This document shows, one piece after another, positions 5,457 to 5,882 of a stretch of 5,882 nucleotides of DNA. How positions within the stretch are numbered: position 1 is the stretch's first letter; the number at the start of each line of letters is the position of its first letter. Both the position numbers and the translations under genes were made by a program. The notes under the pieces were generated by a model. That model saw only the letters and a list, made by a program, of their open reading frames with translations. It had not been told where the DNA came from and did not search any database. Source of the DNA: Bacteroidia bacterium (lineage in GTDB: Bacteria > Bacteroidota > Bacteroidia > Bacteroidales > BM523); assembly GCA_016209245.1 (NCBI GenBank), contig JACQWN010000453.1, positions 1-5,882 of the forward strand. Direction: 5' to 3'.

Positions 5457-5457
5457 C
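5443..5457. repeat. Right boundary inverted repeat of the Fic cassette (GCCCTAAC box)
   Basis: The sequence AGCAAATGCCCTAAC overlaps the last four codons and the stop of fic and is the inverse (13 of 15) of 4272-4286. Just outside it comes AGCGTGCATAAGCAATGGCGG, a GC-richer tail. It is not followed by a matching second arm, so the right site seems to be a half-site or a truncated one. Confidence 0.55.
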
Positions 5458-5533
5458 AGCGTGCATAAGCAATGGCGGAGAACGTAGATATTTATAGTTA
5501 CATTTACAAGATTCATCATATTCAGAAAAAATA

Positions 5534-5541
5534 TATCTTTG
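5534..5541 (+). promoter_or_regulatory. -7 box directly upstream of the epimerase-like gene
   Basis: TATCTTTG fully matches TAnnTTTG but ends only seven bases before the ATG at 5549, so a transcript from it would have almost no leader. No -33 TTG is clear. A second, weaker box (TACATTTA, 5499-5506) would give a leader of about 35 bases and is an alternative. Confidence 0.35.
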
Positions 5542-5548
5542 CCGGCAA

Positions 5549-5882
5549 ATGAAAATATCCGCTTCCATATATGCAAATCATAGCAAAGACTTACGCTCTT
5601 TGATTAAATCTCTTGATGCACATACTATTGACTTGTTTCATATTGACTGCAACGACGACCCCTCTGTTTTTGAAGATATCGAATTTATACGGCAATATAG
5701 CGGGAAACCGGTTGATATTCATATTATTTCTCCTGCACCATGGCGATATTTCGACATTATAGCAAAGAACCGTCCTGAATATGTAACATTTCAATATGAA
5801 GAGCTTGACAAAATACTGAAAGTGCCGGATTCAATCACTTCAAAGCTTGGACTTTCCATTATTTCAGAAACAGATATATCTG
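5549..5882 (+). CDS. Ribulose-phosphate 3-epimerase-like TIM-barrel protein, N-terminal part
   Basis: The frame opens at ATG 5549 and runs 111 codons to the window edge. The start MKISASIYAN matches the first strand of the Rpe family (the IxPSxL region). The FHID at 30-33 gives H31 and D33, and DIHII (56-60) gives H58, matching three of the metal/catalytic positions of Rpe. YVTFQYEE (78-85) corresponds to the family's (I)T.H.E strand with Gln in place of His, and KLGLSII (99-105) to GIALNP. The family's MDG after the HxD is replaced by NDD. It is therefore a divergent member, possibly acting on another sugar phosphate, or a non-canonical epimerase. The first strand requires this start. Its composition is richer in GC than fic, like the regulator, suggesting core DNA right of the cassette. 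Confidence 0.75.
   Translation, partial: MKISASIYANHSKDLRSLIKSLDAHTIDLFHIDCNDDPSVFEDIEFIRQYSGKPVDIHIISPAPWRYFDIIAKNRPEYVTFQYEELDKILKVPDSITSKLGLSIISETDIS

Noticed and set aside
5386..5794. Reverse-strand ORFs 5386-5568 and 5591-5794
   Set aside because: They are antisense to the end of fic, the intergenic stretch and the epimerase-like gene, with no supporting motif or start signal.

Overview
The window looks like chromosomal DNA from a member of the Bacteroidota (Bacteroidetes). It is AT-rich. Several genes have the phylum's TAnnTTTG type of -7 promoter box upstream. The truncated gene at the left edge is an ATP synthase subunit a with the long N-terminal extension known from this phylum. 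The NtrC-type regulator also belongs to a Bacteroidota subgroup that lacks a DNA-binding domain.

Layout. Positions 1-851 (minus strand) hold the start of an ATP synthase operon: a 128-residue membrane coiled-coil protein of unknown function, then the first 147 codons of atpB, which runs off the left edge. Positions 852-1185 are a divergent intergenic region with a promoter on each side of a long nested palindrome (968-1136). Positions 1186-2350 (plus strand) encode a receiver-AAA+ response regulator. It is split into two reading frames by a frameshift near 1564, so it is either a young pseudogene or a sequence error. A repeat protein (2366-3214) follows 15 bases later, with ten YD-like units about 26 residues apart, and is probably co-transcribed. 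A secreted protein of unknown family (3248-4147) comes next.

Positions 4148-4373 form a non-coding block. It contains an unusually GC-rich structured stretch, a GTTAGGGC box, and two copies of a 35-base repeat carrying 11-base-phased GGATA-like boxes. The second copy overlaps the start codon of a Fic-family AMPylase (4374-5456). The Fic gene ends inside GCCCTAAC, the inverse of the box that precedes it, so the whole gene looks like a single-gene cassette bounded by a 15-base imperfect inverted repeat (4272-5457). The right edge (5549 onward) holds the start of a ribulose-phosphate 3-epimerase-like TIM-barrel protein.

How they fit together. The atp genes and the epimerase-like gene look like housekeeping or core DNA. 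The 3.2-5.5 kb stretch is visibly poorer in GC and looks accessory. No complete defence island, CRISPR array, tRNA, rRNA or transposase was seen. The most unusual element is the Fic cassette, with its boundary repeats, structured upstream block and phased operator-like repeats. That it is a mobile or self-regulated unit is inference.
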